DNA of 43,223 nucleotides from Psychrobacillus vulpis. GTDB taxonomy: Bacteria > Bacillota > Bacilli > Bacillales_A > Planococcaceae. The notes beneath the pieces are model-generated. The model was not told where the DNA came from. It ran no database searches and worked only from the letters and a program-made list of their open reading frames with translations. The stretch is taken from the NCBI RefSeq assembly GCF_006861825.1, contig NZ_VDGI01000026.1, forward strand, positions 40,056 through 83,278, given 5' to 3'. Below are positions 40,421 through 43,223 of the stretch, piece by piece (position 1 is the first letter of the stretch; each line of letters begins with the position of its first letter). The position numbers and the translations under genes are program-made.

Positions 40421-40840
40421 ATGAGCGACAAACAGACATTACGAGGACTCACTACCGTCAGTTTTTGGGCGGCTGATCTAGCCGCGGCAAAGAAGTGGTA
40501 TTCTGAGCTGTTGGGCATCGACCCATATTTTGAACGCCCTGGATATGCCGAGTTTCGTCTCGGCGATTACCAGCATGAGCTGGGCCTGATCGATAGCCGC
40601 TACGCGCCCGATGGTTTGGCAAGCGGCCACCCGGGCGGTGCTGTCGTGTATTGGCACGTTGACGATGTGATAACAACTTTCCAGAGGCTGCTGTCTATGG
40701 GAGCGAAAGAGTATGAGGCACCTACAGAGCGCGGTCCGGGATTCATTACTGCCTCCGTGGTTGATCCCTTTGGTAACATCCTAGGCATTATGTACAATCG
40801 GCACTATTTGGAGGTTCTAGGTTCGCCCGGAAAGATGTGA
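40421..40840 (+). CDS. Glyoxalase/VOC-family protein, GC-rich
   Basis: The 139-residue protein is a single VOC module pair: LRGLTTVSFWAADLAAAKKWYSELLGIDP near residues 6-34, GYAEFRLGDYQHELGLID near 40-57. AVVYWHVDDVITTFQRLLSMGAKE follows near 73-96, and SVVDPFGNILGIMYN near the end. VOC proteins include dioxygenases, lyases and drug-binding proteins; no metal triad is certain. The ATG at 40421 has AGGAGG 9 bases upstream. An in-frame TTG at 40403 precedes that site. Codon use is clearly richer in G and C (for example CGC, GCC, GGC) than in neighbours, suggesting recent acquisition from a higher-GC donor. Downstream there is a 500-base gap. Confidence 0.85.
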   Translation: MSDKQTLRGLTTVSFWAADLAAAKKWYSELLGIDPYFERPGYAEFRLGDYQHELGLIDSRYAPDGLASGHPGGAVVYWHVDDVITTFQRLLSMGAKEYEAPTERGPGFITASVVDPFGNILGIMYNRHYLEVLGSPGKM

Positions 40841-41104
40841 CCCAAAACATCCGCATTTGTCTTAACACATGTCCAGTTTGTACTACTCACATCGCTGGTA
40901 TGTTTACAAATATCCTAATGTAGTACGTCTATACAGTGCAGCCAGATTGGTTTTGTAACCTCGGACAGAAAGGGCATGTTGAAGCTCATCTTTTTTCTAT
41001 TTCTTTTTCTTTGTTCTATGGGCGAAGCTCTCTAGCTTTTCAGGAACATCTTAATAATGTAAAAGTTCACTCTTGTAGCTTTCAAAAAGTAGACAAAAGA
41101 GACA

Positions 41105-41157
41105 AAAAAGAGGGCGTTTGTAGATGTGTTAAAACACTTTACGAACATCCTCTTTTT
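41105..41157. terminator. Imperfect long terminator hairpin
   Basis: AAAAAGAGG/CCTCTTTTT with inner GTGTT/AACAC; T run on both sides. Confidence 0.75.
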
Positions 41158-41301
41158 CCATACACAAGGGTTTTTATTTATATAGAATAGTGAGGTTATT
41201 AAACTACGGTGGGGTTGTTATAAGAAGGATTAACGCAAAAACGACTGAAAATCGACCAAATAAGAAGAAATAACCCAAGATAAGGTAATATTCAATCGAG
41301 T

Positions 41302-41335
41302 AGCAACATCTATATAGACGTTGCTCTTTTTATAT
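41302..41335 (+). terminator. Terminator hairpin facing the recombinase end
   Basis: AGCAAC and GTTGCT pair around a 12-base loop, then CTTTTTATATTT. Confidence 0.65.
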
Positions 41336-42181
41336 TTAAAAGTACTTCTGATAATATTCTTTCCTTAACCTTCCACTTAACTGAGCATAGATCTTGGTGG
41401 TTTCACTCTTCTCATGCCACATAAGACTTTGTATAACTTCAATAGGAGCTCCATTATTCATCAAATGAGTTGCATAGCTGTGTCTAAGTTGGTGTGGATG
41501 AATCTCTTTATTAATTTCCGCACGATTGGAGATCCGCTTGATGATGTATCGCATTTGGGCGACACTCATTTGATGTGGCTGTCTTGCTGTTAAAAAGATA
41601 GCTGTATTATGATCGGTACGGGTTTCCATATAGCGTTTAAGCCATATATCGCAACGTGTATTAAAATAAACTTCCCTTTCCTTATCGCCTTTTCCTCTAA
41701 CGATAGCAGATTGATTGGACCAATTAATATGGTTCTTTTCCAACGCCACTATTTCTCCAATTCGACAACCGGTGGAAAACATGAATTCAAAAATCGCTTT
41801 TTCCATTGGGGAATGACAGGATTCACGAAGGTGTTCGATCTCCCGTTCGGTTAAATACTTGGGGATCCGCTTGCCTACTTTGGGTTCTTTAATTTTGGAA
41901 GTTGGATTCTTACTCAGGTAGCCTTCTTCATGAGCCCAACGAAAAAAGGATTTCATAAACCGGATACGATGTGCAAGACTGGCTGATTTTAAATGCTTGC
42001 CGGATATAGCAAGGTACTCCTTTAGTCGATTTGTATCCAGCAATTCCATGTCTACATCCTTAAAATAATCAATTAGTAGCAAAGACTGTAACTGGTAGGC
42101 CCTCAATGTTTGTGGCGAAAAGCCCTCTATTCGTTTATCCGCTTCAAACGAAGCCCATGCTTTTGACAGTAACAATTTCAT
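41336..42181 (-). CDS. Orphan tyrosine recombinase (XerC/D-like integrase)
   Basis: The 281-residue protein has the N-terminal SAM-like core-binding domain (residues 5-90, LRAYQLQSLLLIDYF and SLAHRIRFMKSFFRWAHEEGY). The catalytic domain follows, with Arg in FSTGCRIGEIVAL near 141, Lys in RGKGDKERE near 166, HPHQLRHSYATHLM near 227-240, the fifth position in LMWHEKSETT, and Tyr in TKIYAQLS near 265. All catalytic residues are present, so it should be active. It differs from chromosomal XerC/XerD in length and lacks an operon; no second recombinase or phage gene is adjacent. A hairpin repeat lies 73 bases upstream. The ATG is close to GGGGG; a TTG six bases further (42175) is possible. Confidence 0.88.
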   Translation of the reverse strand: MKLLLSKAWASFEADKRIEGFSPQTLRAYQLQSLLLIDYFKDVDMELLDTNRLKEYLAISGKHLKSASLAHRIRFMKSFFRWAHEEGYLSKNPTSKIKEPKVGKRIPKYLTEREIEHLRESCHSPMEKAIFEFMFSTGCRIGEIVALEKNHINWSNQSAIVRGKGDKEREVYFNTRCDIWLKRYMETRTDHNTAIFLTARQPHQMSVAQMRYIIKRISNRAEINKEIHPHQLRHSYATHLMNNGAPIEVIQSLMWHEKSETTKIYAQLSGRLRKEYYQKYF

Positions 42182-42253
42182 TCCCCCTAAAATAGTACTC
42201 TTAAAGGGATTATTGCCAACTTAATAGAATTATAGACATAAGAAGTGTTTTTT

Positions 42254-42278
42254 TACTAACGGGGCAGGTTAGTTTAAG
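42254..42278. repeat. Hairpin repeat copy, well preserved
   Basis: TACTAACGGGGCAGGTTAGT plus TTAAG: arms ACTAAC and GTTAGT fully pair around GGGGCAG. Confidence 0.75.
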
Positions 42279-42439
42279 AAGAGAAAATGAGCTTTTGATA
42301 ATTCCTAATGGAAAATTTAATCCTAATTGAATCTTTTATATGTTACTAACGTAGAAAAGAAAAGGTAGTTTTGTTTAATTGATTATATTTAAAAAAGAAA
42401 TAAAAGTAACAATTACTATTAAGAGTGGGGGTTATCCTT

Positions 42440-42955
42440 TTGTGGATTCTTTTTGAAGCAGCTGCAATACTAATTATTATTACAGTGTCTCTGTTAATAC
42501 ATGAAATGGGCCATGCAATTGCATGGATTTTACAAAATAAGAAAGCAAGAGCAGATATATATATGGGTTCATCAAGTAAAGAGAATAAACTAAAGTTAAC
42601 TATTGGAAGAATTACATTTTATTTAACCATATCTTTTTCAGGTTTCTGCCGTCTTTCGAATCCAGAAGAATTACCGCCCATTACAAATAAACAAAGACTC
42701 ATTTCCGCTGCAGGTGGACCAATAGCCTCTTTGTTTGGTTTTGTAACACTATATTTTATCTCCCATTTAATTTCTGGCGTGTTAGGCATTATAATTAACA
42801 GAGTTGCAATCATTAGTTTAATGGTATTCTTAACAACAGCAATTCCTTATACTTATCCTTCATTCTTAAGACATTTAGGCGGTTTTCAATCTGATGGTTT
42901 AAAAATTCTTAACCTACTTAAAGAAATTAGAAAACACCATAAAGTAGCTTCATAA
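42440..42955 (+). CDS. Small M50-like (site-2-protease-like) membrane metalloprotease
   Basis: The 171-residue membrane protein has four hydrophobic segments and the zinc motif LIHEMGHAIAW (HExxH) in the first third. A glycine-rich GPIASLFGFVTLYF segment lies near residue 95, in place of the family's second block. These are the features of the M50 site-2 protease superfamily, reduced in size. Members cleave membrane-bound proteins, but many small ones are uncharacterised. The TTG at 42440 is preferred because GGGGG lies 8 bases before it; the GTG at 42425 overlaps it. The late NxxPxxxxDG motif is visible as SFLRHLGGFQSDG, with Asp near 151. Single-gene unit. Confidence 0.75.
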   Translation: MWILFEAAAILIIITVSLLIHEMGHAIAWILQNKKARADIYMGSSSKENKLKLTIGRITFYLTISFSGFCRLSNPEELPPITNKQRLISAAGGPIASLFGFVTLYFISHLISGVLGIIINRVAIISLMVFLTTAIPYTYPSFLRHLGGFQSDGLKILNLLKEIRKHHKVAS

Positions 42956-43085
42956 GAAGAATATTTTTTATTGTACCTACAGGGTCGTTAATAGAGCAAA
43001 GGGTTTAGTGTCCTTTTTGTTGAACTAATTGTACACTTCTTATCGCAACATTGGTTGGGATAAAAATAAACAAGTAATTTTGTTA

Positions 43086-43100
43086 AGCTAACGGGTGCTT
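43086..43100. repeat. Hairpin repeat copy cut by the group II intron
   Basis: AGCTAACGGGTGCTT is identical to the copy at the IS110 end (599-611) over CTAACGGGTGCTT; the expected TAGTTGAA is replaced by the start of the intron. Confidence 0.7.
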
Positions 43101-43223
43101 GTGCGGCCGAGCCTAGGTCGTATCATATAGCGGGTGGGATTCCCGTCGAGAAAGAACTAGCCATTCACTCGTAGCGAGTCTTGGAGGGCTAATGGTAACA
43201 TTAGCCTTTAAGCGTAGACAGTT
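43101..43223 (+). mobile_element. Group II intron, 5' end (probably class C, runs off the right edge)
   Basis: The sequence starts with GTGCG, the group II 5' consensus (GUGYG). Domain I features follow: the small CGGG-TGGGATT-CCCG hairpin, ACTCG-TAG-CGAGT, and GGCTAATG-GTAA-CATTAGCC, a perfect 8-bp stem closed by a GNRA tetraloop (43187-43206). The order resembles domain I of class C introns such as those of Oceanobacillus and Bacillus halodurans. No reverse transcriptase gene is reached before the window ends. Confidence 0.75.

Larger units (their letters stand above)
40841..41335. other. Intergenic region with two terminators
   Basis: No gene is supported; the plus frame at 40936-41190 lacks a ribosome site and runs through a terminator hairpin. 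Confidence 0.5.

Noticed and set aside
40936-41190. 84-codon plus-strand frame
   Set aside because: Passes through a terminator hairpin and has no ribosome site or recognisable motif.
1-43223. CRISPR array, tRNA or rRNA genes
   Set aside because: No regularly spaced direct repeats and no tRNA or rRNA features seen on either strand. The hairpin repeats are too far apart and too varied for CRISPR.

Overview
This window looks like accessory-rich chromosome of a low-GC, endospore-forming member of the Bacillales (Bacillaceae or Planococcaceae; genus not resolved). The sporulation and germination genes support this: CwlJ-type cortex hydrolase, a Spo0E-like phosphatase, a KinB-like sensor kinase, a YjcZ-family peptide and two small acid-soluble-spore-protein-like genes. 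So do the AGGAGG ribosome sites, the frequent TTG/GTG starts, a T-box leader and gene families known from B. subtilis (YqjP/YqjQ, Amj/YdaH, YmaF, TrmO).

Layout. 1-2200: broken-off end of an IS110-family element with its non-coding bridge-RNA end, then an inducible-type chloramphenicol acetyltransferase gene behind a textbook attenuator hairpin, then a SnoaL-like protein. 2200-7100: conserved housekeeping block with cwlJ, a T-box-controlled Nif3-like/proC operon, and a divergent yqjP-yqjQ operon with a FadR-like operator over its start site. 7100-20300: mostly single-gene units: MarR regulator and its probable target separated by a 411-bp insertion, Amj lipid II flippase, lipoprotein, GNAT, FAD monooxygenase, TrmO, spore peptide, KinB-like kinase, mqo with a structured leader, DUF4269 and a SET protein. 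20400-23200: a four-gene unit of Tat-exported multicopper oxidase, ZIP transporter, XRE regulator and TatA. 23200-30700: a solo IS110 bridge-RNA-like copy, HpaB-type monooxygenase, TetR with a damaged MFS pump, and a run of broken genes (lipoprotein, histidine phosphatase). 30700-37200: two-component system divergent from a TP-rich secreted peptide, remnants of a second response regulator/ABC transporter pair, a broken CopZ-like gene and an intact HrtBA-type exporter. 37200-43223: small sporulation genes, YmaF, a GC-rich glyoxalase gene, an orphan tyrosine recombinase, an M50-like protease, and the first 123 bases of a group II intron at the right edge.

The most interesting theme is a family of short hairpin repeats (core roughly AACTAAC-GGGGCAG-GTTAGTT) scattered between genes. 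One copy abuts the IS110 end and another is interrupted by the group II intron at the equivalent place. The IS110 non-coding RNA region, present twice (once with no recombinase), contains ACTAACGGATG, which matches these repeats. It may therefore be the target guide of a bridge RNA aimed at the repeat family. This resembles attC sites of integrons being hit both by IS1111-type elements and by group IIC introns, but here in a Gram-positive chromosome.

All calls rest on reading the sequence and on remembered family features; no database search was run.
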